64,000 nucleotides of DNA from Microvirga massiliensis (GTDB lineage: Bacteria; Pseudomonadota; Alphaproteobacteria; Rhizobiales; Beijerinckiaceae): the NCBI RefSeq assembly GCF_001006805.1, contig NZ_LN811353.1, forward strand, positions 573,941 through 637,940, written 5' to 3'. A program made the translations under genes and the position numbers. How positions within the stretch are numbered: position 1 is the first letter of the stretch; each line of letters begins with the position of its first letter. Positions 45,961 through 55,448 of the stretch are shown one piece after another. The notes under the pieces are model-generated. The model saw only the letters and a program-made list of their open reading frames with translations. It was not told the DNA's origin and did not search any database.

Positions 45961-46962
45961 ATGGCAACGATCAGGCAACTCATCCAGACGAGTCCGGCCA
46001 AGGCAAACGACCTTCTCACCAAGCTCGCCGATACTTCCGACAATGCCGTCAAGACCCGCGAGCGGCTGTTCGGTGAGCTGAAGGCAGAGCTCGAACTCCT
46101 CGCGTCGCTCGAAGAGGAGCATCTTTTCCCGGTCCTGAAGAAGCACAAGGATCTGAAAGGGCTCGTGGCCGACGCGCTCGCCGACAATCGCGAGACGAGG
46201 AAGCTTTTGGCAGAGCTCGAGCAGATTCCGAAGGAGAGCGAGGAATTCGGAACCAAGATTGTGGAACTCAAGAAGGTGTTCCAGCAGCATGTCCGTGACG
46301 ACAAGAAGGAGTTCCTCCCGGCCATCCTGAAGGCCTTGAGTGACGAGGAGGCTCAGGCGATCGTCGAAAGGATCGAGACCGAGAAGGCGGAGATCGAGGA
46401 GAGCCGACGCGCAGAAGCCGAGGAGCGGCGCCAAGAGGCGCGGCGCGCCCGCGAACAGGCCAACGAGGTTCAGCGCTCCGCCGAGGCCATGATGGACGAT
46501 GCCAGCAGCATCACTCGAGGCGTTCTGCAGACTGCCCAGAGCGCAATCGAGCAACAGGTCGGCGCGGTTTCGACCTGGGCGGAGCGTTCGACGGAGCAGG
46601 CCCTGCAGATGTTCGGCCATTCCGGCCTGCAGAGGCAGGATCTGACCCGCCAGTCATCGCAGAGCATTGCCGCCATCGGTGAGGCAGGCTTGATCTTTGC
46701 ACAGGGCATTCAAGAGTTGTCGCGCGAATGGCTGGATCTGGTACAGGAACGGGTGGCCAAGAATCTGGACGGATTTAATGCGCTGGCGCGGTGCCGGTCG
46801 CTCCCGGACCTCATGGCTGCACAGGGCGAGCTCCTGCGGGCCAATCTGCAGCAGAATGTGGACAGCACGCGGAAGCTGTCCGAAATGTCGGCGCGGGTCA
46901 CGAACGAGGCGACGCGAATGATCGCACGCCGCATGGATGCCGCTCAGCGACAGGCGATCTGA
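45961..46962 (+). CDS. Hemerythrin-like domain fused to phasin domain
   Basis: 333 residues in three parts. There is a hemerythrin-type four-helix domain at about 1-130 (LEEEHLFPVLKKH and FQQHVRDDKKEFLP), a charged linker helix at 130-170 (EERRQEARRAREQ) and a phasin-like C-terminal domain at about 175-325, with Gln/Ala-rich amphipathic helices that coat polyhydroxybutyrate granules. The His expected five or six residues before EEE in the first metal motif is replaced (L47), so iron binding may be impaired. It fits with the PHA synthase gene 10 kb downstream. AGGAGAG lies 4 bases before the ATG. Confidence 0.85.
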   Translation: MATIRQLIQTSPAKANDLLTKLADTSDNAVKTRERLFGELKAELELLASLEEEHLFPVLKKHKDLKGLVADALADNRETRKLLAELEQIPKESEEFGTKIVELKKVFQQHVRDDKKEFLPAILKALSDEEAQAIVERIETEKAEIEESRRAEAEERRQEARRAREQANEVQRSAEAMMDDASSITRGVLQTAQSAIEQQVGAVSTWAERSTEQALQMFGHSGLQRQDLTRQSSQSIAAIGEAGLIFAQGIQELSREWLDLVQERVAKNLDGFNALARCRSLPDLMAAQGELLRANLQQNVDSTRKLSEMSARVTNEATRMIARRMDAAQRQAI

Positions 46963-47055
46963 CGTCCCGGAGATTGAATTCGATGTTCCCCTGGCACTCC
47001 GGAATCGGCCTGCGGGCAAGGTCCGGGTGCACGGGGCTGCGTCATCACGAATCCG

Positions 47056-47086
47056 CCCCGCCCGGCGAGAGCCGGGCGGGGATTTT
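47056..47086 (+). terminator. Rho-independent terminator after hemerythrin-phasin gene
   Basis: Perfect 11-base stem CCCCGCCCGGC / GCCGGGCGGGG with a GAGA tetraloop, followed by ATTTTCTCTT. It is 94 bases after the upstream stop and 166 bases before the next gene. Confidence 0.85.
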
Positions 47087-47251
47087 CTCTTCGAACGGCT
47101 ACACCGGAACTCCTGCTGCAGGGAGTGTGTTGGTCCCCGTAGAGAACGGACACGCTTGGGCTCCCTCAGGCCGCGTCAGGGTGTTGCTTCGAATTCATGC
47201 TGCCCCTCGCGATCGGAAGGAGTTCCGCAGACCCTCCAGGAGGCTCACGTG

Positions 47252-47782
47252 ATGGAAAGTGGTACCGAGCAGAACCGCACTCAGGGTGCGGAGAGCGATC
47301 TCAAGAAGATGCAGCAGAGGCTTGTGGACGGTACGCTCGAGGATAGTTTTCCCGCGAGCGATCCTCCGGCCTGGACGACGACGGGCGCCAAGAGCGTGGC
47401 CGGTCGTTGCGATGATGAGCATCAGCAGGCCCCATCCTCTGCCGACGATCTCTATACCCAGGCCAGGCAAACGGCTGGCCAGATTGCAGGGCAGGCGGCT
47501 GGCCTTGCCCAGGAGGTTTACCGGCGCGGCGAGCAATATCTCGAAGCGGGACGACGCCGTCTGCCCGAGGCGGAGCGTTATTACCGTGAGGGCCGCGAGG
47601 CCGTGAGCCGGAGCGTCGGGGAATATCCCGTAGCGGCCCTGCTGGTCGCCGGCGCGGTCGGATATGGCATCGCTTGGCTCGTCTACGGACGTTCGACCCA
47701 TTCGGACTGGGACGGACGGCGTGTCCGGGCAAGAGACGGTCGCGATCTGATGCGCAGAGAACGCGCGGCCAGGATGGGCTGA
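47252..47782 (+). CDS. Hypothetical membrane-anchored protein (DUF883/ElaB-like tail)
   Basis: 176 residues. The N-terminus carries KMQQRLVDGTLEDSFPASDP then PAWTTTGAKSV, a motif I have seen as a recurrent short conserved stretch in proteobacterial hypothetical proteins. A central amphipathic helical region (DDLYTQARQTAGQIAGQ...) leads to a C-terminal glycine-rich membrane segment VGEYPVAALLVAGAVGYGIAWLVYG, which resembles DUF883/ElaB proteins. Function is unknown, possibly stress-related. GGAGG lies before ATG 47252; GTG 47249 is an adjacent alternative. Confidence 0.75.
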   Translation: MESGTEQNRTQGAESDLKKMQQRLVDGTLEDSFPASDPPAWTTTGAKSVAGRCDDEHQQAPSSADDLYTQARQTAGQIAGQAAGLAQEVYRRGEQYLEAGRRRLPEAERYYREGREAVSRSVGEYPVAALLVAGAVGYGIAWLVYGRSTHSDWDGRRVRARDGRDLMRRERAARMG

Positions 47783-48140
47783 TCGATCCCGGCAATATCC
47801 CGGGCGATCGTCGCGGCTGACGCGTAGAACTATTTGAGTTTCTCCTTGCTCCTTCAAGGTGAGGAGAAATTCGTGATCGAGCGTTATGTGCCGGCCTGCT
47901 GTTCCAGGCCGTGGTTCCGTTTGCGCCGATGTCCAGGAATCGGGGCTGCAGGCCTGCACTATTCGTGCCTCTGCCGAATCCGAATTGTGCATTATCCACA
48001 GGGAGGAATCGCTTTCTCGCACTTCGTGAGACGAGTGGTTCTCCTGGAAAATTCAGCTTACATGACGTATTATTATCTTTGTTTGAGTCTGCGCAGGTCG
48101 AGCGTTGAGGATACGTGTCGGGCGAAACCGAGCGGACCGA
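47783..48140. other. Intergenic region upstream of CFA-synthase-like gene
   Basis: About 350 bases. No gene is recognised. The stretch 48040-48100 is AT-rich (ACGTATTATTATCTTTG) and may hold the promoter of the methyltransferase operon. TTTCTCCT...AGGAGAAA near 47840-47870 forms a stem without a T run. Confidence 0.45.
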
Positions 48141-49457
48141 ATGCTTCAGGCGGCATTCTCCCGTGTCGTTCGCCAGGGTTCCCTCGAAGTGCTGACGCCC
48201 AGCGGTGCGCGCCTGACATTCGGCGACGGGACGGCGCCTCATGTCACGCTTCGCCTCGCCGACGAGCGCGCGATCTGGGTGCTGCTGCTCGATCCGGAGT
48301 TGCGGCTTGGCGAGCTGTATATGGATGGGCGCCTCGATGTAGAGCGCGGCTCGATCTACGAACTCCTCGACCTGCTCCTTCGCGACGCGGGTGGCGCGCG
48401 ATCCTTCTTCAGGTTTCATCCCTTCAAGGCCATACGAGAGCTCCGCTGGCGGCTGGCGCCTGCCAACACGGCCGCGAGAGCGCAGCGCAACGTGGCTCAT
48501 CACTACGATCTCGACGGCCGCCTCTACGATCTCTTCCTCGATGCCGACCGGCAATATTCCTGCGCCTATTTCGAGTATCCCGATCAGTCGCTCGACGAGG
48601 CGCAGAAGGCCAAGAAGCGCCATATCGCATCGAAGCTTCGCGTGAGGCCGGGTCACCGCGTGCTGGACATCGGAAGCGGGTGGGGTGGCCTCGCTCAATA
48701 CCTGGTCGAAACGGCACGGGCCGGCGAAGCACTGGGCGTGACCCTGTCTCACGAACAGCTCGCCTATTCGCGTGAGCGTGTCGAGAAGGCCGGCCTGTCC
48801 GAGCGGGTTCGCTTCGCATTGCAGGACTACCGCAAGGTCGAGGGCACGTTCGACCGGATCGTCTCCGTCGGGATGTTCGAGCACGTCGGATGGGCCTCCT
48901 ACGGCGCATTCTTCCAGACCTGCGCGCGGTTGCTCGCCGACGATGGCGTGATGCTGCTCCACACGATCGGGCGCACCGGCGAGCCTTGCGGGCCGAATCC
49001 GTGGATCACCCGTTACATCTTTCCGGGCGGCCACATTCCGACTCTGTCCGAAATCGCTCCCGTGCTCGAGCGCTCCGGCTTGGCCCTGACCGACCTCGAA
49101 GTGCTCCGGCTGCACTATGCGTTGACGCTGCGCGCCTGGCGCGAGCGGTTCCTCAGCCGCCGGGATGAGGCCGCACGGCTCTATGACGAGCGCTTCTGCC
49201 GGATGTGGGAGTTCTATCTTGCCGCTTTCGAGGCCGCCTTCCGGTTGGAAGACCTCGTCGTCTTCCAGCTTCAGCTGACGAAGCGCAACGATATCTTGCC
49301 GCTGCAGCGGAATTACATGATCCAGGAGGAGGTTGCCCTCAAGGAGTGGGACGCGCGTTCGCATCGGACGGTCGGTGAGGCTCCGGCGCAACCGTCCCGG
49401 ATCGGGGCGCAGCGTGAGGCGAGCGCCGCCGCGCCCCCTCGCCAATATGACCCATGA
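48141..49457 (+). CDS. Cyclopropane-fatty-acyl-phospholipid synthase family methyltransferase
   Basis: 438-residue SAM-dependent enzyme that methylenates unsaturated acyl chains of membrane phospholipids. SAM motif HRVLDIGSGWGGLAQYL, the active-site region IVSVGMFEHVGWASYGAFF, and YIFPGGHIPTLSE match CfaA. The N-terminal domain contains LDPELRLGELYMDGRLDVE as in CFA synthases. It may also be a related tuberculostearate-type methyltransferase. ATG 48141 is preferred; TTG 48105 would extend it by 12 residues. The stop overlaps the next gene (ATGA). Confidence 0.88.
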   Translation: MLQAAFSRVVRQGSLEVLTPSGARLTFGDGTAPHVTLRLADERAIWVLLLDPELRLGELYMDGRLDVERGSIYELLDLLLRDAGGARSFFRFHPFKAIRELRWRLAPANTAARAQRNVAHHYDLDGRLYDLFLDADRQYSCAYFEYPDQSLDEAQKAKKRHIASKLRVRPGHRVLDIGSGWGGLAQYLVETARAGEALGVTLSHEQLAYSRERVEKAGLSERVRFALQDYRKVEGTFDRIVSVGMFEHVGWASYGAFFQTCARLLADDGVMLLHTIGRTGEPCGPNPWITRYIFPGGHIPTLSEIAPVLERSGLALTDLEVLRLHYALTLRAWRERFLSRRDEAARLYDERFCRMWEFYLAAFEAAFRLEDLVVFQLQLTKRNDILPLQRNYMIQEEVALKEWDARSHRTVGEAPAQPSRIGAQREASAAAPPRQYDP

Positions 49458-51109
49458 TGCCGCGCGAGGCCGGATCGGGCAACGACTTCAACCAGCCGCC
49501 ACCCCTGCGCGGCAGTAATCGCTACCTCGATAATCGCCCGCTCGTCGAAGCGGTCCGGCGGGAAGGGGCGGCCTGGGCCGAAGATCGCCTCGTCGCATTG
49601 GGGCAGGCTGCAGGCGCAGAGGCGCAGGACTGGGGCCGCCTCGCCAACGAGCATCCGCCGGTCCTGCGCACCCATGATCGCTACGGCAATCGCATCGACG
49701 AGGTCGAATTCCATCCTGCCTGGCACAGCCTCATGGAACTGGCGCGGCGGAGCGGCACGCATGCGCTGCCTTGGGCCGAGCCACGGCCGGGGGCCCATGT
49801 CGCGCGCGCCGCGCTGATGCTCGTCGCCAGCGGGACCGAAGCCGGGCATTGCTGTCCCATCTCCATGACCTCCGCGGCCGTACCGGCCTTGCGGCAGCAG
49901 CCCGAGATCGCCGAGGAGTGGGTGCCTCGGCTCGTTTCGCCTCATTATGACCCGCGTTTCGTTCCGGCCGAGGAGAAGGCCGGAGCCTTGTGCGGCATGG
50001 CGATGACCGAGCGCCAGGGCGGCAGCGATGTGCGGGCCAACACGACCATCGCGCAACCGCTCGGTCGAAGCGGGCCGGGCGCCGAATACGTGATCACGGG
50101 CCACAAATGGTTCTGCTCCGCTCCGATGTGCGACGCTTTCCTGGTGCTCGCACAGGCCGAGGGCGGGCTCTCCTGCTTCCTCCTCCCGCGCTGGACGCCG
50201 GACGGCAACCGGAATGCCTTTTGGATCAACCGCCTGAAGGACAAGCTCGGGAACCGCTCCAACGCCTCGGCGGAGGTCGAGTTCGATGGCGCATGGGCCC
50301 GCATGATCGGTGACGAGGGCCGGGGCGTGCCGGTCATCATCGAGATGGTCAATCACACGCGCCTCGATTGCGTGCTCAATTCGGCCGGGCTTCTGCGCGC
50401 CGCCGTGGCCGAGGCGACGCATCATGCGGCGCACCGTTCCGCATTCGGCCGTCGGCTGATTGAGCAGCCCCTCATGCAGAACGTGTTGGCGGATCTCTGT
50501 ATTGAATCCGAGGCCGCCACTCTCATCGGTATGCGTCTGGCGCGCGCCTATGACGATGCGGCCGGCGATGAGCAGCAGGCCCGTTTCAAGCGTCTCGCGA
50601 CCGCGGTTTCGAAATACTGGATCTGCAAGAGTGCGATCTGGAGCATCGGCGAGGCGCTCGAGTGTCTTGGCGGCAATGGCTACGTCGAGGAATCTGGCCT
50701 CCCGCGCCTCTACCGGGACGCACCACTCAACTCGATTTGGGAAGGCTCCGGCAATGTCAACGCGCTCGATGTCCTGCGGGCCACGAGACAGGGGCCGGGC
50801 GCGCTCGATGCCTTCTTCGCCGAGCTTGCGCTCACTGCCGGCGCAGAACCGCGGCTCGATGCCTGCATCGATGCTCTGAAACAGGAACTCGCCGATTCCG
50901 GCGATGCCGAACTGCGCGCGCGGCGGATCGTCGAGCGCATGGGGACCGCTCTGCAGGCCGCGGTCCTAATCCGGCACGGTGATCCCGTCATTGCCGACGC
51001 ATTCTGTGCGACGCGCCTCCAGGGCGATCATGGGCGTGCGCTGGGCACGCTGCCGGCCGGGGTCGATCTCCGCGCCATCATCGAACGCCACCGCCCGCAA
51101 TCCGGGTGA
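49454..51109 (+). CDS. AidB-like acyl-CoA dehydrogenase
   Basis: 551-residue flavoprotein of the AidB branch of the acyl-CoA dehydrogenase superfamily, longer than the usual 380. N-terminal NQPPPLRGSNRYLDNRPLVE and HPAWHSLMELARR are AidB features. FAD motif CGMAMTERQGGSDVRANTT, GHKWFCSAP, and C-terminal ECLGGNGYVEESGLPRLYRD with SIWEGSGNVN. AidB in Escherichia coli is induced on alkylation stress; the substrate is unclear. Start is coupled to the methyltransferase by ATGA. The C-terminal 130 residues form an added helical domain. Confidence 0.9.
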   Translation: MMPREAGSGNDFNQPPPLRGSNRYLDNRPLVEAVRREGAAWAEDRLVALGQAAGAEAQDWGRLANEHPPVLRTHDRYGNRIDEVEFHPAWHSLMELARRSGTHALPWAEPRPGAHVARAALMLVASGTEAGHCCPISMTSAAVPALRQQPEIAEEWVPRLVSPHYDPRFVPAEEKAGALCGMAMTERQGGSDVRANTTIAQPLGRSGPGAEYVITGHKWFCSAPMCDAFLVLAQAEGGLSCFLLPRWTPDGNRNAFWINRLKDKLGNRSNASAEVEFDGAWARMIGDEGRGVPVIIEMVNHTRLDCVLNSAGLLRAAVAEATHHAAHRSAFGRRLIEQPLMQNVLADLCIESEAATLIGMRLARAYDDAAGDEQQARFKRLATAVSKYWICKSAIWSIGEALECLGGNGYVEESGLPRLYRDAPLNSIWEGSGNVNALDVLRATRQGPGALDAFFAELALTAGAEPRLDACIDALKQELADSGDAELRARRIVERMGTALQAAVLIRHGDPVIADAFCATRLQGDHGRALGTLPAGVDLRAIIERHRPQSG

Positions 51110-51298
51110 GTCCTTGGGAAATGCTCCTCCAAAAGGAGGATCTGGACGGGTGAAGTCCCGAAGAAGTCGCTTGAGGGTGACAGTTGCGGCACATGTTGAA
51201 TTTTTTACGATTTCGGTCAAATTGCGCCCAGAACTCGCCTCAATTGTGGGGAACTCGCGGCGCCACCACAGGAACAGCGAGCGAATCGCGGAGGGGGC

Positions 51299-51796
51299 AT
51301 GTCACCGATCGAGATCAGGCAGGGGGTGCGCGCGCAGCCCATCTTCCTCGAAAGAGGTATTGAATTTCGGGACCGCAGATCGGTTCTGGTCGAGGATTTG
51401 CGCGGAGCTTTAGCCCGGATCGCTGTTTGGGCAGATGCAGGATCGAGATGGATCCGTTCTACTGGCCCGGCGGCGACAATCAAATTCCGCAAGAGGGCGA
51501 TGGAGTACATCGAGCAGGCCCGCAATCTGGCTGATAGAATTGCGCCTCTTGCCGCTCCGATGCTGGTATCCTTACGAGAGCGCGCCCGGCACATGCAATC
51601 CAGGCTCGTCTCCTGGACCGCGGATGGCCTGACTCTGCTGCAGCAACTCGAGGCCCGGCTCGGGCTTCGGAATCGGGCCCGGACGATCCGCCATTGGACC
51701 GAAGCGCGGTTCGGCCACGTGGAGTTCGAAGGCTATATTGGAGCCGCAATCCTGGTCGTGGCGCTGGCCATCCTGATTCACGGGCTCACGGTCTGA
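51299..51796 (+). CDS. Hypothetical protein with C-terminal membrane anchor
   Basis: 165 residues, no family recognised. Basic helical N-terminal and middle part, with one strong membrane segment near the C-terminus (YIGAAILVVALAILIHGLTV). GGAGGGGGC directly precedes the ATG. An internal ATG at 51500 would give a shorter 98-residue form starting MEYIEQARNLADRIAP. Stands alone after the AidB-like gene. Confidence 0.6.
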   Translation: MSPIEIRQGVRAQPIFLERGIEFRDRRSVLVEDLRGALARIAVWADAGSRWIRSTGPAATIKFRKRAMEYIEQARNLADRIAPLAAPMLVSLRERARHMQSRLVSWTADGLTLLQQLEARLGLRNRARTIRHWTEARFGHVEFEGYIGAAILVVALAILIHGLTV

Positions 51797-52251
51797 TTCA
51801 CGCGTAGTCGTTCTGTCGGCGCGCTCCTCGTATGCGGCAGCATTGCTGTTATGGCGAGGCTTTCAAGTATAACTTTCGACATGGGTTTACGTTGCGTCAC
51901 AATTGGTATCTACTAAGCAGGACCTGAGAGACGTCACGCCGAGCAGCCGAGACGATCCCGTGCCGAGCCAGCATCAGACCGCTTCCACCCAGGATGCAGA
52001 GCGCATCCGCGAACATATCCGCAAGATCCTTCAGAAACTGAGCGAGCGGCGGCATCTCAAGGCGTCCTGATTCGCCGTGTCGTCCCACCGGAACTCCCGA
52101 CACCGGAGGGCCGGGCGAGAACATCGCTTCCGGGCTGACGATGGCGTGGTCTTGTGGGAGGATCGTGCATTCGGCCGCCCCACACTGAGCTCGGCCTGAA
52201 AGGCTGGCTCAGCCCCTGGAGAAGTCGGCGTGTCGAGACATGGAGGCGGCC
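51797..52251. other. Intergenic region with possible 36-codon ORF
   Basis: About 450 bases. A plus-strand stretch 51960-52070 (GTG start) could encode a short helical peptide (AERIREHIRKILQKLSERRH), but no ribosome binding site is clear. The rest carries no recognised gene. Supports at most a tentative call. Confidence 0.35.
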
Positions 52252-54696
52252 GTGCGATCATTTGCGCAACGTCTACCGTTCTATGCAGGGCTCGGCCTGG
52301 TCACGGCCTCGACCCTGATGCTGCAGATCGTCGAAACCAGGATCATCTCGGTGACATCCTGGTATCATCTCGCCTTCTTCATCATCAGCATCGCGATGTT
52401 CGGGCTCACCGTCGGCGCGGTATGGGTCTATCTTCGTCCCGAAACATATCGCCGGGAGCAGCTTTCCTATCATTTGAGCGTCGCATCGATCGGTTTCGCC
52501 CTCGGGACCGTCCTTGCGCTCCTGGTCCAGCTCACCGTCGTCACGAGCCTGCCGACCTCGGTGATGTCGCTCGTCGTCTGGGCGGAATTCGCGGTGGCGC
52601 TCTCGCTGCCCTTCTTCTTCTCGGGGATCGTCGTCAGCCTTGCCCTGACGCGCAGTCCCTATCCGATCGGGATCGTCTACGGAGCCGATCTCGTCGGCGC
52701 GGCGCTCGGATGCCTCGGAGCCCTGGCCCTCCTGAACCTCGTCAGCGGCCCATCCGCGGTGCTCTGGATCGCAGTGCTCACCGCCGTCGCCGGTCTGCTC
52801 TTCGCCTCGGCAGGGGGCGCTAGCGTCCCGTCCGGTAGCACGATCGGGGCCACATTCTTTCGATCGCGTGCCGTCGTGCTCGGCGGCCTTGCTCTCCTCG
52901 CGCTGGCCAACTCCCTCACGGACAAGGGCATCCGGCCCACGATCGTCAAGGACGCCATCGAACGACCGGAGACCATCGCCTACGAGAAGTGGAACTCGTT
53001 CTCGCGCATTACCGTCGGGCATAGCCAGGCATCATCGCCGGCTCTCTGGGGCCCGTCGTCCCGCTTCGTGCCTTCGGAAATCGAGCAGCGCTGGATGAAC
53101 ATCGACGGCGGTGCGGGAACGGCCGTCTACCGATTCCCGGGCGATCTGCAGGATCTCGCCTTCCTGCGCTACGACGTGACGAATCTCGCTTATGCAATCC
53201 CCGGCCTGACGACGGGAGCCGTCATCGGCGTCGGAGGCGGCCGCGATCTGTTGTCGGCCCGTCTGCATGGCCTCTCGGACGTGGTCGGGGTCGAGATCAA
53301 CCCGATCTTCATCGATCTGCTGACGCGGCGCCTGGCCGACTACACCGCGATCGGAACGCATCCGGGCATCACCTTTGAGGTCGACGAGGCGCGAAGCTGG
53401 TTCGCCCGAACCCGCCGCGCCTTCGATCTCATCCAGATGAGCCTGATCGATACCTGGGCGGCGACAGGCGCGGGCGCCTTCACGCTGTCCGAGAACGGTC
53501 TCTACACCGTGGAGGCCTGGCGGATCTTCCTCGATCGCCTGACGCCGCAGGGCGTGTTCACGGTGAGCCGGTGGTATGCCCCCGGCGAGGTCAACGAGAC
53601 CGGCCGCATGGTGAGCCTTGCGGTCGCAACGCTGCAGGATCTCGGCGTGTCCGAGCCGAAGCGGCATCTGTTCCTCGGCGCATCGCGCAACGTCGCGACA
53701 CTCGTGCTGTCGCGGTCACCCCTTTCGGATGAAGCGCTGGCGGCGCTCCGGCAAGCGGCGGCGACCTACGATTACGCCGTGCTGCTCGCGCCGCAGATGC
53801 CGGCGGCTTCGCCGCTCCTCGACAGCATCGTCTCTGCATCCGATCACGAAGCTCTTCGGCGTGCCGTCCGGAGCTCGTATCTCGATCTGAGCGCGCCGAC
53901 CGATGCGCGCCCGTTCTTCTTCAACCAGCTGCGGCTCGCGAGCCTGCTCGACGAGGATCTCTTCGCGCATGCCTCCACCGGCGGTGTCTATGCCGGAAAT
54001 CTCAGCGCGACGCTCACGCTCGCGATGTTGATCCTCATCTCGGCGCTTCTCGTCGTCGCCACGATCATCGTGCCGCTTCGATCGACTGTGACCACGGCAG
54101 CGTCGACGCTGACGATCGCCGGAACAGCCTATTTCGCCCTGATCGGAATCGGCTTCATGATGACCGAGATCGCCCTGCTCCAGCGGATCAGCGTCTTCCT
54201 GGGCCATCCGGTCTATGCGCTCAGCGTCGTTCTCTTCAGCCTGATCCTCTCGACCGGCATTGGCAGCTTGGTCTCCGAGCGCTTCCCGCTGGACAGCCGC
54301 GCCAGAATGATCGGATGGTCGGCCGTGACGAGCCTCTATCTCCTGCTCCTGCCCGTGTGGCTTCCCGCTGCCCTGCTCGGTCTCGAGAGCGCAGGGCTTC
54401 TGCTCAGGGCAGGGCTCGCCGTCCTGGTCCTTGCTCCGGCTGGCTTCCTCATGGGCTTCGGATTTCCAACGGGAATGCGGCTGGTCTCGATGATCGACGA
54501 GCGCCCGACACCGTGGTTCTGGGGTGTCAACGGCGCCGCGGGTGTCCTGGCTGCCAGCGTTGCGGTGCTGACCAGCATCGAGTTCGGGATCGACACGACG
54601 CTAAGGATCGGAGCGCTCTGTTATCTGCTGCTGCCTGGGCCGGCTCTGCTGCTTGCAGGTATATCGGAATTGCGCAGCAGCATCGTGCCTTCGTAG
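52252..54696 (+). CDS. Spermidine-synthase-like methyltransferase-fold protein with membrane domains
   Basis: About 814 residues. Roughly six hydrophobic segments at the N-terminus lead into a spermidine-synthase-like Rossmann domain at about 290-500 (AVIGVGGGRDLLSARLHGLS, VVGVEINPIFIDLL, VDEARSWFARTRRAFDLIQM, LYTVEAWRIFLDRLTPQGVF). Seven or so more hydrophobic segments follow. The domain has the GxGxGG and acidic E-I-N motifs, but the aminopropyltransferase proton-acceptor Asp of classic synthases is not obvious. Function is unknown, possibly a membrane aminopropyl- or methyl-transferase. GTG 52252 has GGAGG 5 bases upstream; ATG 52240 is possible. Confidence 0.78.
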   Translation: MRSFAQRLPFYAGLGLVTASTLMLQIVETRIISVTSWYHLAFFIISIAMFGLTVGAVWVYLRPETYRREQLSYHLSVASIGFALGTVLALLVQLTVVTSLPTSVMSLVVWAEFAVALSLPFFFSGIVVSLALTRSPYPIGIVYGADLVGAALGCLGALALLNLVSGPSAVLWIAVLTAVAGLLFASAGGASVPSGSTIGATFFRSRAVVLGGLALLALANSLTDKGIRPTIVKDAIERPETIAYEKWNSFSRITVGHSQASSPALWGPSSRFVPSEIEQRWMNIDGGAGTAVYRFPGDLQDLAFLRYDVTNLAYAIPGLTTGAVIGVGGGRDLLSARLHGLSDVVGVEINPIFIDLLTRRLADYTAIGTHPGITFEVDEARSWFARTRRAFDLIQMSLIDTWAATGAGAFTLSENGLYTVEAWRIFLDRLTPQGVFTVSRWYAPGEVNETGRMVSLAVATLQDLGVSEPKRHLFLGASRNVATLVLSRSPLSDEALAALRQAAATYDYAVLLAPQMPAASPLLDSIVSASDHEALRRAVRSSYLDLSAPTDARPFFFNQLRLASLLDEDLFAHASTGGVYAGNLSATLTLAMLILISALLVVATIIVPLRSTVTTAASTLTIAGTAYFALIGIGFMMTEIALLQRISVFLGHPVYALSVVLFSLILSTGIGSLVSERFPLDSRARMIGWSAVTSLYLLLLPVWLPAALLGLESAGLLLRAGLAVLVLAPAGFLMGFGFPTGMRLVSMIDERPTPWFWGVNGAAGVLAASVAVLTSIEFGIDTTLRIGALCYLLLPGPALLLAGISELRSSIVPS

Positions 54697-55448
54697 CTGA
54701 AACTGCAGCGCCGTCTTGGTGCAGTCGGCAAGGACGCTGGAACAAAGTCCGCCCTTGGAGATTGGCACACACGCTAAACTCCTGGAGGTCGCAATGGGCC
54801 GATATCATCGTCATGGGGTGGAGAGCACGGCAGCCATTGCTCACCGGCCGAGTGAAATCGAAAATGGGCAGTGAGTATAAATCCGGTGCCGACAGGTCCG
54901 GATTGATCCTCACGTGACTGGTACAGCCTACAGGCTCAATGCTGGGCTGCGGGGCAACAGGCAGCCGGCGAGGTGCTGACGCTATCGCGGCCGAGATGAG
55001 CTCTGTCCGAGTTGCCACGCCAGCATCGGTGATGTCTTTCAGGGAGCAGTCCGTTATGCCGCTGATCCCGACAGGGGCGGGTGCGTGATAGCGTAGGCCG
55101 ATTGATCGTCCGAAAGGGCGCCAGAATACGCAGTGCAGCCTCAATCGGGAGGATGCCGGTCGTTCGCTAAGTTCGGGAGCCACTGTTTACTGTATCGGTC
55201 CGCCAACATCGGTCGGGGAGCCGGCAGTCTGAGTCGCTGCGGGAATTGTCAAGTAATTGTTCTTGAATGTAAAAGCGCACCAAAGAAATTAAGATCAAAT
55301 TCCGCCGTAATCGTCCAGAGGGAAAATGGATTTGCGGTGTCTTTGCTCATTGGCGCCGAAGCGGGGATTTCGTCGCATCTGTTTAATGCTGCCCAGGCAA
55401 CTATCTGATCCCCGCCGAGTTAGTCGGGCAGAGAACAGGGAGTGAGCC
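54697..55448. other. Gene-poor gap containing a dispersed repeat
   Basis: About 750 bases with no convincing gene. It holds the repeat and hairpin at 54841-54913. A long AT-rich stretch (about 55240-55340) differs in composition from the rest and may be horizontally acquired or a promoter region for the DUF2934 gene. Confidence 0.5.
54841..54913 (+). repeat. Dispersed repeat with adjacent hairpin, copy A
   Basis: GGCCGAGTGAAATCGAAAAT continues with GGGCA, and recurs inverted at 61907-61934 with one mismatch (AAAACGGGCA). Immediately after is a hairpin: GTGAG / CTCAC outer arms with AATCCGG / CCGGATT inner arms (54871-54913). This looks like the end of a decayed insertion element, but the family is not assigned. 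Confidence 0.6.

Noticed and set aside
47105..47130. GGAAC-N17-TGTT as EcfG promoter
   Set aside because: The -10 part has a mismatch at the first position, and this motif is short enough to occur by chance; kept only as a note.
47301..49445. Long open frame (over 700 codons) on the minus strand
   Set aside because: It is antisense to the CFA-synthase-like gene and the small membrane protein and shows no homology.
55133..55408. Open frame of 91 codons on the plus strand
   Set aside because: AT-rich intergenic composition, no family and no clear ribosome site.
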